Shown here in pieces: positions 7,467 to 16,122 of a DNA stretch of 47,449 nucleotides (position 1 is the stretch's first letter; each line of letters opens with the position of its first letter). Origin of the DNA: Xanthobacteraceae bacterium (GTDB taxonomy: Bacteria; Pseudomonadota; Alphaproteobacteria; Rhizobiales; Xanthobacteraceae). The notes beneath the pieces were generated by a model. The model had not been told where the DNA came from. It did no database searches and worked only from the letters and a program-made list of their open reading frames with translations. The position numbers were made by a program, and so were the translations under genes. The DNA lies in contig JASHRW010000189.1 of NCBI GenBank assembly GCA_030037065.1, positions 1 through 47,449 of the forward strand, given 5' to 3'.

Positions 7467-8246
7467 TCAATAGGCTGGCTCCATCCCTTTGGATTTTATG
7501 ATCGGGATTGCATCCGGACCGGCAAGAAACTTGACCAGCCCATCTGCAGCCGCCGCGTCGGTAGCTTCACCGCTCACACCGGCGGAATAAACGGTGAAAT
7601 TCTGTATGTCCGGCGGCAATGGGCCCACCAGCACGGCATCCTTGACGGCGAGAATTTCGCTGATCTGGTGAATCCCGATTTCGGCCTCGCCATCGACGAC
7701 GTGAGTGGCGACCTCACCGCCCTGCACCAGCACAGCCTTGGCGTTGACCTCCTTGGCGATGCCCAAGCGTTCCAACAGCTTGGCGACGTAGATACCGCTT
7801 GAACCGCCGGCCGCGGGGTCGATATAGGCAACCGATTTTGCCGCCAAGAGCGTGCGCTTGAACGCGTCGACCGTGTTGATATCGGGAAGTGGCGTGCCGG
7901 CCTTGACCACAACGCCGACGCTGGTTTTGGCGAGGTCGGCGCGGCTGCCGGGCACGATCTTACCCTCCTTGGCGAGATTTTCGATCGCTTCGGGCGTCAG
8001 CACGGCCACGTCGAATCTCTCTTCGCCGCCCGCGATCAGCTTGAGATGCTGGCCGACGGTTCGATAGGTGACCTCGGCCTTATTGCCGCTCTCCTTCTGG
8101 TACGCGCCGAGAAGATCGTTAAGCACCTGCTTGAAAGCACCGCCGCTAATGACTTTCATTTCCGTCGCCTCTGCAAATTGTGACATGGCGAACTGCACGA
8201 TAACCAGGACGAGAGTGGTGGCGAGAATCGATCGAATGAGCCGCAT
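7467..8246 (-). CDS. ModA-like periplasmic substrate-binding protein (orphan)
   Basis: 259 residues with a signal peptide (MRLIRSILATTLVLVIVQFAMS, cleavage near AEATE). The mature part follows the molybdate-binding-protein-like type II fold: MKVISGGAFKQVLNDL, GQHLKLIAGGEERFDVAVL, SVAYIDPAAGGSSGIYVAK, GEAEIGIHQISEI, FTVYSAGV. The Gly-Gly-Ser-Ser-Gly segment and the G-E-A-E-I-G strand are standard in this group. There is no modB/modC nearby, and relatives often bind ligands other than molybdate. The frame extends 40 codons upstream in less protein-like sequence; ATG 8246 gives the signal peptide. Confidence 0.8.
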   Translation of the reverse strand: MRLIRSILATTLVLVIVQFAMSQFAEATEMKVISGGAFKQVLNDLLGAYQKESGNKAEVTYRTVGQHLKLIAGGEERFDVAVLTPEAIENLAKEGKIVPGSRADLAKTSVGVVVKAGTPLPDINTVDAFKRTLLAAKSVAYIDPAAGGSSGIYVAKLLERLGIAKEVNAKAVLVQGGEVATHVVDGEAEIGIHQISEILAVKDAVLVGPLPPDIQNFTVYSAGVSGEATDAAAADGLVKFLAGPDAIPIIKSKGMEPAY

Positions 8247-8421
8247 GAGCGTGTCGGGACCCGGCCGTGGTGTCCGCTCTCTCTGATAAGCGATCACCTT
8301 AGTCACCGCTTGAACAACCCATGATCTCTGCGCGAATACGCGATGAGCAACCATAATCGGGCGCACGGCTGGAAGAAAGGTGCCCGTTGGCGCTACCCGC
8401 CGCGCATGCTAACCGCACCGC

Positions 8422-8919
8422 ATGCTGGTCCTTGCGCTCATCGACGCGGTCCCGCTGTTGCCGGTGCGCGGCGCGCTGATCGGGCTCGATCTCGGCACCA
8501 AGACCATCGGCGTCGCCTCGAGCGATCCGGACCGGCGCGTGGCCACGCCGGTCGAAACCATCGCCCGCAAGCGTTTCAATCTTGACGCCAGGCGCATTCT
8601 CGATCTCGCCGCCGAACGCCACGCCGTCGGACTTGTGCTCGGGTTGCCGATCAACATGGATGGAACCGAAGGCCCGCGCGCCCAGGCGACGCGCGCCTTT
8701 GCCCGCAACCTCGCCAAGTTGACCGAGCTTCCGATCGCGCTGTGGGACGAGCGGCTGTCGACCGCAGCGGTCGAACGCGCGCTCATCGATGCCGACGCAA
8801 GCCGCGCCAAACGCAAGGCGGTGATAGATCAGCACGCCGCCGCCTACATTCTGCAAGGCGCACTCGACCGCCTGGCGAATGAATCGCGCGCAATGCAACG
8901 CGACCATCACGCCGACTGA
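8422..8919 (+). CDS. ruvX: Holliday junction resolvase-like protein RuvX (YqgF)
   Basis: RNase H-fold nuclease family required for pre-16S rRNA 5' maturation in bacteria and long annotated as a putative Holliday junction resolvase. 165 residues, usual length. Motifs: LIGLDLGTKTIGVASSD with the first acidic residue, VGLVLGLPINMDGTEGPRAQ, and WDERLSTAAVERAL with the conserved E-R-L-S/T. A C-terminal Asp in the D-Q-H-A-A-A-Y-I-L-Q segment completes the site. It is followed on the same strand by pyrB, a common arrangement in this order. Confidence 0.93.
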   Translation: MLVLALIDAVPLLPVRGALIGLDLGTKTIGVASSDPDRRVATPVETIARKRFNLDARRILDLAAERHAVGLVLGLPINMDGTEGPRAQATRAFARNLAKLTELPIALWDERLSTAAVERALIDADASRAKRKAVIDQHAAAYILQGALDRLANESRAMQRDHHAD

Positions 8920-8997
8920 TTTTCCGGTGCATCAACGCGGTGTGCGGCGAGAGCAGGCTTGCCGTGGCGACCGGATTGGGCCTATAGCACCGCTTTG

Positions 8998-10440
8998 ATG
9001 ACGAAGGCCCTGCCGCCCACGCGCCATATCATCTCGATCAATGACCTCAGCAATAAGGAGATCGAAACGATCTTCGAGGTCGCGCAAGGGCTTTTGCAAG
9101 AGCTGGCCGATCGCAATGTTCATTACCGCATCGGACGCAGCACTGATCTTGCCGCCAAGTCAGTTCTAGCGAGCCTGTTTTACGAGCCGTCGACGCGCAC
9201 CCGGCTCTCCTTCGAAAGCGCGATGCTGCGGCTAGGCGGCGCCAACATCACCAGCGCCGACCCGGCGGTCAGTTCCGCTGCAAAAGGCGAAAGCCTCGCC
9301 GACACCATCCGCGTCATTTCCAATTATTCCGACATCGTCGTCATCCGCCACCCACGTGACGGCGCGGCGCGGCTGGCCGCGGAGTATTCGCAGATCCCGG
9401 TGATCAACGGCGGCGACGGCAGCCACGAGCACCCAACGCAGACGCTGTGCGACCTGTTTACGCTGCGCTCCAAGAAGAAGAGCCTGAAGAATATGAAGAT
9501 CGCGATTTCCGGCGATCTCAAGGGCAGTCGCACCATCCACTCCTTCGTTTATGCCTTGGCGCGCTTCGGCGCGACCATCGATCCACTCCCCGCTCCCGGC
9601 ATGGAACTGCCCGAACACGTCGACCGGCGGCTGCGGGAAGAGTTTCATAGCCGCATCGTCTCCAAAGCCGCCGGCCGATCGGAGGCCGGCGGTGCGATCG
9701 ACGCCCTGTACGTTACTGCAGATCAACCGCATCAGCTGGCACTGATCCCTGAGCCCGAGGATTACGGCTTCATCGTCCAGAAGAAGACCGACGCGGTGTA
9801 TGTTACGCGCTTTCAGAAGGAGCGCTGGGCCGAAAAGGAACGTCCCTACCCGAAGATCGACGCCAAATTCATGCGCGATGAGAAATACTCTGAAGCAAGC
9901 GTGATGCATCCCTTGCCGCGCGTTAATGAACTCGACGTTTCCCTCGACAAAGATCGCCGTGCGATTTATTTCCAGCAAGCCGCCTATGGCGTTCCGGTCC
10001 GCATGGCGCTCATCTCTTTGCTGTTGCATCTGCATAAGAACAAATCGCTGCAGCAATATCCCGGAGGATTCGCCGAACCCCAACATCCGGTCTACGTTCA
10101 GCCGATCGGAACCGGCATTACGTGCGGCAACGCCAATTGCATCGTCTGCGATCCAGCCGAACGGCAATACGCCGCCAACAAGTTTTACATCGTCGAGGAC
10201 GAGGCTCGGCAACGGTGCAAGTTGCGCTGCGTCTATTGCGAAACCGATATCAACGAAGACGCCGCCGCCCATTTTGTCATGGCCGACATGACGCGAAAGA
10301 TCTTCTCGTTCGGTTTGACCTCGCTCGCGCGCGTCGCCGCCGAGAGGCTCAGGCATTTTGTCATCTACCGCACCGCCGCCGAGGCGACGGCGGCAGGCTT
10401 CCAGCCGCGCGAGACCGGCAAAAAGGCGCACACCGGCTAA
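8998..10440 (+). CDS. pyrB: aspartate carbamoyltransferase with fused PyrI-type zinc domain
   Basis: First committed step of pyrimidine synthesis: carbamoyl phosphate plus aspartate to carbamoyl aspartate. From ATG 8998 it has 480 residues against about 310 for a normal PyrB. The catalytic chain (about 8-347) is E. coli-like: STRTR 65-69, Lys96 (80s loop), Arg117, HPTQ 145-148, Arg178, Arg271 in TRFQKER, HPLPR 304-308. A C-terminal module (about 374-428) reads [10 protein letters not shown] then [10 protein letters not shown]. Its C376-x4-C381 and C411-x2-C414 match the zinc ligands of E. coli PyrI (Cx4C...CxxC); C384 and C407 are additional. The PyrI nucleotide-binding domain is absent. About 30 residues are inserted near 222-260. 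The last 50 residues are unexplained. A TTG 13 codons upstream is an alternative start. No pyrC is adjacent. Confidence 0.93.
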   Translation: MTKALPPTRHIISINDLSNKEIETIFEVAQGLLQELADRNVHYRIGRSTDLAAKSVLASLFYEPSTRTRLSFESAMLRLGGANITSADPAVSSAAKGESLADTIRVISNYSDIVVIRHPRDGAARLAAEYSQIPVINGGDGSHEHPTQTLCDLFTLRSKKKSLKNMKIAISGDLKGSRTIHSFVYALARFGATIDPLPAPGMELPEHVDRRLREEFHSRIVSKAAGRSEAGGAIDALYVTADQPHQLALIPEPEDYGFIVQKKTDAVYVTRFQKERWAEKERPYPKIDAKFMRDEKYSEASVMHPLPRVNELDVSLDKDRRAIYFQQAAYGVPVRMALISLLLHLHKNKSLQQYPGGFAEPQHPVYVQPIGTGITCGNANCIVCDPAERQYAANKFYIVEDEARQRCKLRCVYCETDINEDAAAHFVMADMTRKIFSFGLTSLARVAAERLRHFVIYRTAAEATAAGFQPRETGKKAHTG

Positions 10441-10444
10441 GCCG

Positions 10445-11050
10445 ATGCCCGCATTGTCGTTCGCGCCCCAATATCTTGCCGCATTGGTGTTCGGCTATCT
10501 CTGCGGCTCCATTCCGTTCGGCGTCATCATCACGCGGCTTGCTGGAGCTCCCGATGTCCGCACCATCGGCTCGGGCAATATCGGCGCCACCAACGTATTG
10601 CGCACCGGGAGAAAGACGCTCGCCGCTGCGACACTGTTGGGTGATATGCTCAAGGGCACCGTGGCCGTCGTGGTCGTCGAGCACCTGTTCGGCCGTGAGG
10701 TCGCGCTTGCCGCCGCGTTCGGGGCATTTTTGGGCCACCTATTCCCGGTGTGGCTTAAGTTCAGGGGCGGCAAGGGTGTAGCCACCTATCTCGGTCTGCT
10801 CCTTGGCTTCGGCTTGTGGTTCGGCCTGTTGGCCTTCTGCGTGACTTGGCTGGTGATCGCGGCCGTCACCCGCTATTCGTCGCTGGCTGCGTTGCTCGCG
10901 ACGATCGCTGCGCCGATGGCCTTGTCGTGGCGCGGCGACGTGCTGGAGACTCGACTCTTTCTCCTGCTGTCGGTGCTGCTGTGGCTGATGCATCATGAAA
11001 ATATTGCGCGGCTGATGCGTGGCACCGAAAGCAGGATCGGGCTCCGATAG
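10445..11050 (+). CDS. plsY: glycerol-3-phosphate acyltransferase PlsY
   Basis: Integral inner-membrane enzyme that transfers the acyl group of acyl-phosphate to glycerol-3-phosphate in phospholipid synthesis. 201 residues with five or so membrane helices. Family motifs: [15 protein letters not shown] (motif 1), [19 protein letters not shown] (motif 2), [20 protein letters not shown] (motif 3 with G-G-K-G-V-A). The ATG lies four bases after the pyrB stop, so it is translated with pyrB. The frame is open upstream inside pyrB, but this Met matches the family start. Confidence 0.95.
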   Translation: MPALSFAPQYLAALVFGYLCGSIPFGVIITRLAGAPDVRTIGSGNIGATNVLRTGRKTLAAATLLGDMLKGTVAVVVVEHLFGREVALAAAFGAFLGHLFPVWLKFRGGKGVATYLGLLLGFGLWFGLLAFCVTWLVIAAVTRYSSLAALLATIAAPMALSWRGDVLETRLFLLLSVLLWLMHHENIARLMRGTESRIGLR

Positions 11051-11057
11051 GACTCCG

Positions 11058-12035
11058 TCAGAGTGCGTCCAATTCCGAATCTCTAGCCGGAGCCAGGGAA
11101 GGAGACAACTCGTCCGAAGCGGCGATCAATGAAACACCGTGCCAAGTACCACTCTCGACCAGTTCCCGGACCAGGGATTTCACCATCAACGCGACGGCTT
11201 CGATGGCGGGACTGCGCTGGCCGACATCGGAAAAGCACAAAGCAACCGGCCGAACCAGTCTCGCGTCCTCGAAGCGCCGGTAGTTCAGCGCAATTTTGCC
11301 TTCGCCGTCGTAAAGCGCGCTCCATGGCATGATGGAATCGCCGGCCCCTTCGGCGATGAGGCGCCGAAGCGTACTTATTGTGTCAATTTCGGCGGCCGGC
11401 GCGACAGTCAGGCCGTGTTTGTTGAACGCGTCCTGAGTGACGCGCCGGCTATTGCTGCCGGCAGCGGCCAACAGCAATGTACGTTGTGCCGCATCGACAA
11501 TTCGAATGGGCGAGGTATCGGGATCTGCGGTCACCAGGAAAAGCTCCTCAAGGATCAGCGGCTCAACCGCAATGCCGCGCTCCGGGAGGCCGACGTAGAG
11601 CAGAGCGATGTCGAGACGGCCATTCACCAACCGTTCGCGCAGCAACCAACCATTGGCCTCGCTGAGATGCAGCAGAATTTGCGGGTACGTAGCCCGAACC
11701 CGCCTGAACAATTCATAGCTTAAGAGTGGCGCGAGAAGGTTCGGTAATCCGACCGAGACTCCGCCGGATGGGACGTTGAGTGCTCTGGCGGCGTCCTGCT
11801 TGGCAAATTCGACGTGACGCAGGATAGCTTCGGCGTGACGGTAGAGGACGCTTCCCGCTTCGGTCAGCGTGATGCCCTTTGGGCCTCGGGTCACCAATTG
11901 CCTATCCAACTCCGACTCCAGGCTGGCGAGTTGATGGCTGATGGCGGACTGCGCGACGTGCAACTGATCTGCGGCGCGCGAGAGGCTGCCAGCCTGGACG
12001 ACCCCGACGAAGTAACGAAGCTGGCGCAAGTCCAT
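11058..12035 (-). CDS. LysR-type transcriptional regulator
   Basis: 325 residues: winged helix-turn-helix at 1-60 (MDLRQLRYFVGVVQAGSLS, then AADQLHVAQSAISHQLASLE) and a periplasmic-binding-protein-like effector domain. The MDLRQLRYF start and AQSAISHQLASLESELDRQL resemble the nitrogen-assimilation-control (Nac) subgroup. ATG 12035 is preferred to the upstream start at 12056. It is divergent from a Bug receptor gene with an inverted repeat in the 188-base gap, so it probably controls that gene (inference). Its 3' end converges on plsY with an 8-base gap. Confidence 0.92.
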   Translation of the reverse strand: MDLRQLRYFVGVVQAGSLSRAADQLHVAQSAISHQLASLESELDRQLVTRGPKGITLTEAGSVLYRHAEAILRHVEFAKQDAARALNVPSGGVSVGLPNLLAPLLSYELFRRVRATYPQILLHLSEANGWLLRERLVNGRLDIALLYVGLPERGIAVEPLILEELFLVTADPDTSPIRIVDAAQRTLLLAAAGSNSRRVTQDAFNKHGLTVAPAAEIDTISTLRRLIAEGAGDSIMPWSALYDGEGKIALNYRRFEDARLVRPVALCFSDVGQRSPAIEAVALMVKSLVRELVESGTWHGVSLIAASDELSPSLAPARDSELDAL

Positions 12036-12067
12036 GAAGGCAGCTTTCACCCGCAAGGTAGACCGCC

Positions 12068-12103
12068 ATAGGGCGCGTACCTCTTGAAGTTTGGCGCCCT
12101 TAT
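12068..12103. promoter_or_regulatory. candidate LysR operator
   Basis: An imperfect inverted repeat lies just upstream of the lysR start. GGGCGC at 12071-12076 pairs with GCGCCC at 12094-12099, and the match extends outward through CCGCCATA on the left and TTATCGCGG on the right. The position between divergent lysR and receptor genes is where LysR proteins usually bind. No experiment supports it. Confidence 0.4.
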
Positions 12104-12223
12104 CGCGGCGTTATGGAACTATTAGTTTCGCCGAGTTGTCGCGACTTTCGAACAAGTGCACACTTTACACGCTTGCCGTACACGGACAAAGGACCGGCGA
12201 TCTATGTTGGAGCCGCGCAACAC

Positions 12224-13195
12224 ATGATTGTCCGCGCACTGCTGTTTGCGAGCTTGGTCTGTACCGCGCCGGCGGCGCTTGGCGCTGAGCCTTGGCCGGG
12301 GACGGAGCCATTGAGGTTCGAGGCGGGTTCGGCAGCCGGAGGAATCCTCGACCTCGTGCCGCGTGTGCTCTCGCCGTATCTCACTGCGTCTCTTGGCGTG
12401 CCGGTGGTGGTGGAAAATCGGCCAGGCGCCGGCGGCAATATCGCGGCAGCATTCGTGGCGCGGGCTAAGCCCGATGGCCATACGCTTTTGATCACCGGCT
12501 CCAACCAAGCGGTCAATCCAACGTTGTTGCCAAATCCCGGCTTCGACTACGAACGTGACCTTGCGCCGGTATCGATGCTGCTATTGCCGAAGATGCTGCT
12601 CGTCGCGGCGCCGGCTTTTCCGGCCAAGACGATCACCGACGTCATCGAGATGGCAAAGCAAAAGCCGAACTCTGTGAGCATCGCCAGTTCGCCGATCGGC
12701 ACGCCCAACTATCTTGGCGCCGAGATGCTTGTACAATACGGCAACATCAAACTCACCGTCGTCCCCTATGACGGTATCGCCCAGGCTATGCCGGACCTGA
12801 TCGCAAACCGGGTGGACTTAGCGGTTGGCACTATGTCGTCACTGTTGGCGCTAGTCCGTAGCAGGACGCTGAAGGCGCTAGCCGTGCTATCGACGCAACG
12901 GTCGACGCTTGCGCCGGACATACCCACTTCGGCAGAAGCGGGATTGCCCGCGATGCAGATCGAAGGGTGGATATGCATCATGACGACTGGCGGTACGCCG
13001 GCCGCTATTGTCGCGCGCCTGGATAGGGAGTTTGCCAAGGTTTTGTCTATGCCGGCAGTTCGCGATGCATTCGCCAAGCGGGGCATTGAAACGTTTTATA
13101 TGAACTCACAGCAACTCAGAAAATTTCTGCGATCGGAAGCTGCACGTTTCAGCAGCCTCATCAAGCACTCGCGGGCCGCGAGACCGCCGCCGTGA
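12224..13195 (+). CDS. Bug (TctC) family solute-binding protein
   Basis: Periplasmic receptor, 323 residues, with a signal peptide [20 protein letters not shown]. Family segments: [60 protein letters not shown]. The usual first signature, V-P-F-x-x-G-G, is altered to [12 protein letters not shown], so the ligand contact loop differs from the receptors at 2015 and 3031. It has no membrane partners. It is divergent from a LysR gene, and the pair interrupts the plsY-dprA neighbourhood. ATG 12224 was chosen over 12113 because it begins the signal peptide. Confidence 0.9.
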   Translation: MIVRALLFASLVCTAPAALGAEPWPGTEPLRFEAGSAAGGILDLVPRVLSPYLTASLGVPVVVENRPGAGGNIAAAFVARAKPDGHTLLITGSNQAVNPTLLPNPGFDYERDLAPVSMLLLPKMLLVAAPAFPAKTITDVIEMAKQKPNSVSIASSPIGTPNYLGAEMLVQYGNIKLTVVPYDGIAQAMPDLIANRVDLAVGTMSSLLALVRSRTLKALAVLSTQRSTLAPDIPTSAEAGLPAMQIEGWICIMTTGGTPAAIVARLDREFAKVLSMPAVRDAFAKRGIETFYMNSQQLRKFLRSEAARFSSLIKHSRAARPPP

Positions 13196-13254
13196 GGCAT
13201 GTGGAGCGTACCGTTTGCGCCCAAGCCTCAACTGGCTGGGTGATTGGGGGCGAT

Positions 13255-14376
13255 GTGAGCGAAAGGCGGCAGGGGGTGCAGCTTACCGACGAGCAACGGA
13301 TCGATTGGCTGCGGCTCATTCGCAGCCAGAATGTCGGACCGCGTACATTTCGAGCGCTCATCAATCACTTCGGCGGCGCCCGTGCGGCGCTTGAGGCATT
13401 GCCGGCGTTGGCGCGCCGCGGCGGCAGCAGCGCCACGCCGCAGATTTATTCGCGCGAACAAGCCGAACGTGAGATCGAGGCCGCATCGAGATTGGGCGCG
13501 GCCTTCATTGCTATCGGTGAGGCCGATTATCCACACCGCCTCCAAATGATCGATGACGCGCCGCCGCTTCTGGCGGTGCGCGGTAATCGCGCCGCGCTGG
13601 CCATGCCGGCGGTGGCCATTGTCGGTTCGCGCAACGCTTCCGCGGCCGGCCTGAAAATCACTCAACGGCTCGTGCAGGGACTTAGCGAAGCGGGCTTCGC
13701 CAGCGTTTCAGGTCTTGCTCGCGGTATCGATGCGGCCGCGCACCGCGCGAGTCTCGAAAGCGGAACGATCGCGGTTCTCGCCGGCGGACAGAATCAAATT
13801 TACCCGCCCGAACATGCCGAACTGGTCGATGCGATCCTCGAACACGGCATCGTACTCACCGAGATGCCATTTGGGTGGGAGCCTCGGGCGCGCGATTTTC
13901 CCAGACGAAATCGATTGATCTCCGGACTTTCGCTCGGCGTCGTCATCGTCGAGGCGGCCAAGCGTTCGGGCTCGCTGATCACGGCACGACTTGCGCTTGA
14001 ACAGGGCCGCGAAGTGTTTGCGGTTCCCGGCTCGCCGCTCGATCCACGCGCCGAAGGCACCAACGGCCTGCTCAAGCAAGGCGCTACGCCGGTGACCGAA
14101 GCCGCCGATATCGTCGCCGTATTGCAGCCGATCATGGGCATGGAGCTGCCCGCGCGCGAACTTGAGTCTGCCGGCGGCGAGCCGGCCGAGTACATGGAAC
14201 CGGCACCGGACGAGCGTTCGCGGATCGTTGGACTCTTGAGTCCCGTTCCGATCTCGATCGACGACCTCGTACGGCTGTCCAAGACTTCGCCGCGCGTGGT
14301 GCGTATTGTACTGCTCGAGCTTGAAATTGCCGGCCGCCTTGAGCGCCACGGCGGCGGCTTGGTATCGCTGATGTAA
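13255..14376 (+). CDS. dprA: DNA-processing protein DprA
   Basis: Loads RecA on single-stranded DNA during natural transformation. 373 residues from GTG 13255, which follows GGGGG; the open frame starts earlier, overlapping the Bug stop. Domains: N-terminal SAM-like part (about 10-70), then the Rossmann core with [56 protein letters not shown] and [12 protein letters not shown], then a C-terminal winged helix ([20 protein letters not shown]). All are typical of full-length DprA. It is often found in genomes with no demonstrated competence. It lies 20 bases upstream of mltB. Confidence 0.95.
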   Translation: MSERRQGVQLTDEQRIDWLRLIRSQNVGPRTFRALINHFGGARAALEALPALARRGGSSATPQIYSREQAEREIEAASRLGAAFIAIGEADYPHRLQMIDDAPPLLAVRGNRAALAMPAVAIVGSRNASAAGLKITQRLVQGLSEAGFASVSGLARGIDAAAHRASLESGTIAVLAGGQNQIYPPEHAELVDAILEHGIVLTEMPFGWEPRARDFPRRNRLISGLSLGVVIVEAAKRSGSLITARLALEQGREVFAVPGSPLDPRAEGTNGLLKQGATPVTEAADIVAVLQPIMGMELPARELESAGGEPAEYMEPAPDERSRIVGLLSPVPISIDDLVRLSKTSPRVVRIVLLELEIAGRLERHGGGLVSLM

Positions 14377-14396
14377 ATGAAGGCAAGGCGACACTA

Positions 14397-15590
14397 ATGA
14401 CGCTGTGGCGCGGACTGCCGGTGCTGGCGCTGCTGCTTGCCTGCGGCTCGGCCTTGTCCGCACCTGCCGACACGTTCGCTGCGTTTCTCGCCGCGTTACG
14501 CGCGGATGCTGCAAAGCAAGGAACCTCAACCGCAACTTTTGACTCCGCCTTTTCCGGCGTGACGCCCGATCCCGCGGTGCTCGCCGCCATGCGAGCCGAA
14601 CCGGAATACGGCAAACCGATGGGCGCTTATCTCGCAAGCTTGGTGTCACCCGCCCGCATCGTCACGGGGCAGCGTAAGTTGGTGCAGTGGACCGATACGC
14701 TGCGGACAGTCGAGAGTCGGTTCGATGTCGAAGGCAATATTCTCGTCAGCATTTGGGGCATCGAATCCTCATTCGGCCAGGCGCGCGATTCTTGGGACGT
14801 CTTTCGCTCGCTCGCCACCCTCGCCTACGCGCGATTTCAGGCGCCGTTTTTCCGGAATGAGTTGCTCAGCGCGCTGACCATTCTGCAGCGGGGCGGAATT
14901 CCGCGCCGGCAGTTTGTCGGATCATGGGCGGGCGCCATGGGGCAATCGCAGTTTTTGCCGTCCAGCTACTTGAAATATGCCGTCGATTTTGACGGCGGCA
15001 GCCGCCCGCCGGACATCTGGACCAACGTACCCGACGTGCTCGCGTCGATCGCCAATTATTTGCACAAAGCGGGATGGCGACATGGGTTGCCGTGGGGCTT
15101 TGAGGTGAACGTACCGCGAGGATTCGATTATCGAATGAGTCGAGGCCCATTGCGCGAATGGGCCGCAAGAGGTTTCAGGCGTGCCGATGGAGCGGCACTA
15201 CCTGGCACAGGAGACGCCATCCTGTTTTTCCCGAGCGGCGCGGCAGGACCCGTCTTTCTGGTCACCCCAAATTTCATCGTCATCAAATCATTCAACAATT
15301 CGGACGCTTACGCGCTGGCTGTTGGAGACCTTGCAGACCGGCTGCGCGGTTATGGTCCGATCCGCGCTGCCTGGCCGACGAACGATTTTCAGCCTTCGCG
15401 AGGTGAGCGAATTGCGCTGCAGCAGCACCTTGCCGCGCAGGGATTTAAGGTCGACGATTTTCAGGGCCACATCGATTTCGATTTGCGCGATGATATTCGG
15501 CAAATGCAGCACCGATTTGGCATGATCCCCGACGGCTATCCCAGTCGTGCGTTTCTAGCGCAGCTCGGTGTGGGAGCGCTGCGACGGTGA
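14397..15590 (+). CDS. lytic murein transglycosylase (MltB/SLT_3 type)
   Basis: Cleaves peptidoglycan glycan strands with anhydro-muramyl formation. 397 residues with an export signal; LLLAC at 12-16 is an imperfect lipobox, so it may be a lipoprotein. The catalytic Glu is Glu123 in SIWGIESSFG. Further family marks are WAGAMGQSQFLPSSYLKYA and RRQFVGSWAG. The C-terminal part (about 340-395) is a PG_binding_1 domain: ERIALQQHLAAQGF and GMIPDGYPSRAFLAQL. The start is 20 bases after dprA on the same strand, so co-transcription is likely, although functions are unrelated. Confidence 0.92.
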   Translation: MTLWRGLPVLALLLACGSALSAPADTFAAFLAALRADAAKQGTSTATFDSAFSGVTPDPAVLAAMRAEPEYGKPMGAYLASLVSPARIVTGQRKLVQWTDTLRTVESRFDVEGNILVSIWGIESSFGQARDSWDVFRSLATLAYARFQAPFFRNELLSALTILQRGGIPRRQFVGSWAGAMGQSQFLPSSYLKYAVDFDGGSRPPDIWTNVPDVLASIANYLHKAGWRHGLPWGFEVNVPRGFDYRMSRGPLREWAARGFRRADGAALPGTGDAILFFPSGAAGPVFLVTPNFIVIKSFNNSDAYALAVGDLADRLRGYGPIRAAWPTNDFQPSRGERIALQQHLAAQGFKVDDFQGHIDFDLRDDIRQMQHRFGMIPDGYPSRAFLAQLGVGALRR

Positions 15591-15619
15591 GCCAAGCCCA
15601 CATGAACGCGGACGAGCCC

Positions 15620-15823
15620 TCAAATGGGGCGTCCGCTCAAATCGGCTGCCCCATTCGCGATTTGGTCGGCTTCCAAGTGTGCCATATCGAGTATGTAGGC
15701 AAGGCCGTCGAGCCGGTGGTCTCTGGCGATCTGCGCAAGTTCGTCGGCGAGCGTGGCTATATAATGAGCTGCAGCGCTCGGCGATTGAACCCGTTCCCGG
15801 TCGCCACCGGCGTTCGCTTGCAT
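15620..15823 (-). CDS. small conserved hypothetical protein
   Basis: 67 residues from ATG 15823, with a helical, leucine/alanine-rich core: PSAAAHYIATLADELAQIAR then HRLDGLAYILDMAHLEADQI. Short proteins of this pattern are seen in Bradyrhizobium-type genomes without a known role. A plus-strand frame overlaps it completely but has no protein-like texture. The AT-rich tract at 15903-15960 upstream could hold its promoter. There are no cysteines, and the residue mix suggests a small cytoplasmic helical dimer. Confidence 0.6.
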   Translation of the reverse strand: MQANAGGDRERVQSPSAAAHYIATLADELAQIARDHRLDGLAYILDMAHLEADQIANGAADLSGRPI

Positions 15824-16122
15824 GTCACCATATTCCAATCGGTCGCAGACATTGGCCGTGCCCGAATCGGCTTGCCTTTACCTTTCGGCGCCCTTTCCTT
15901 ATCTACACCTATACGAGATGTTTTACAAATATACAACTTTTACGATTATATCTGGTAACCCTTTCATTCCGCGTCGTCCGCTTGCTTCTTGCATGCGGCA
16001 CTCAGGCGCTCGCAGCGGCTCCGATTTGACAGGCGGGGCTGCATTACCCATGTTCGCGGCGGCCCGACTGCGCCCAGTCGTCGGGACGAGCAAGAAAAGC
16101 CGCATTGAATCATTGGGTTAGC
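15824..16122. other. intergenic region with an AT-rich tract
   Basis: No gene seen. Bases 15903-15960 are markedly AT-rich (ATACGAGATGTTTTACAAAT and TTTTACGATTATATCTGG) in an otherwise GC-rich window, as expected for a promoter region serving topA on the plus strand, the 67-residue gene on the minus strand, or both. Confidence 0.45.

Noticed and set aside
9232-10431. 399-codon minus-strand frame
   Set aside because: Exact antisense of pyrB; the plus-strand reading has catalytic motifs.
15587-15958. 123-codon plus-strand frame overlapping the mltB stop
   Set aside because: The minus-strand frame at 15620-15823 has a helical, conserved-looking protein; the plus-strand reading has no family resemblance.
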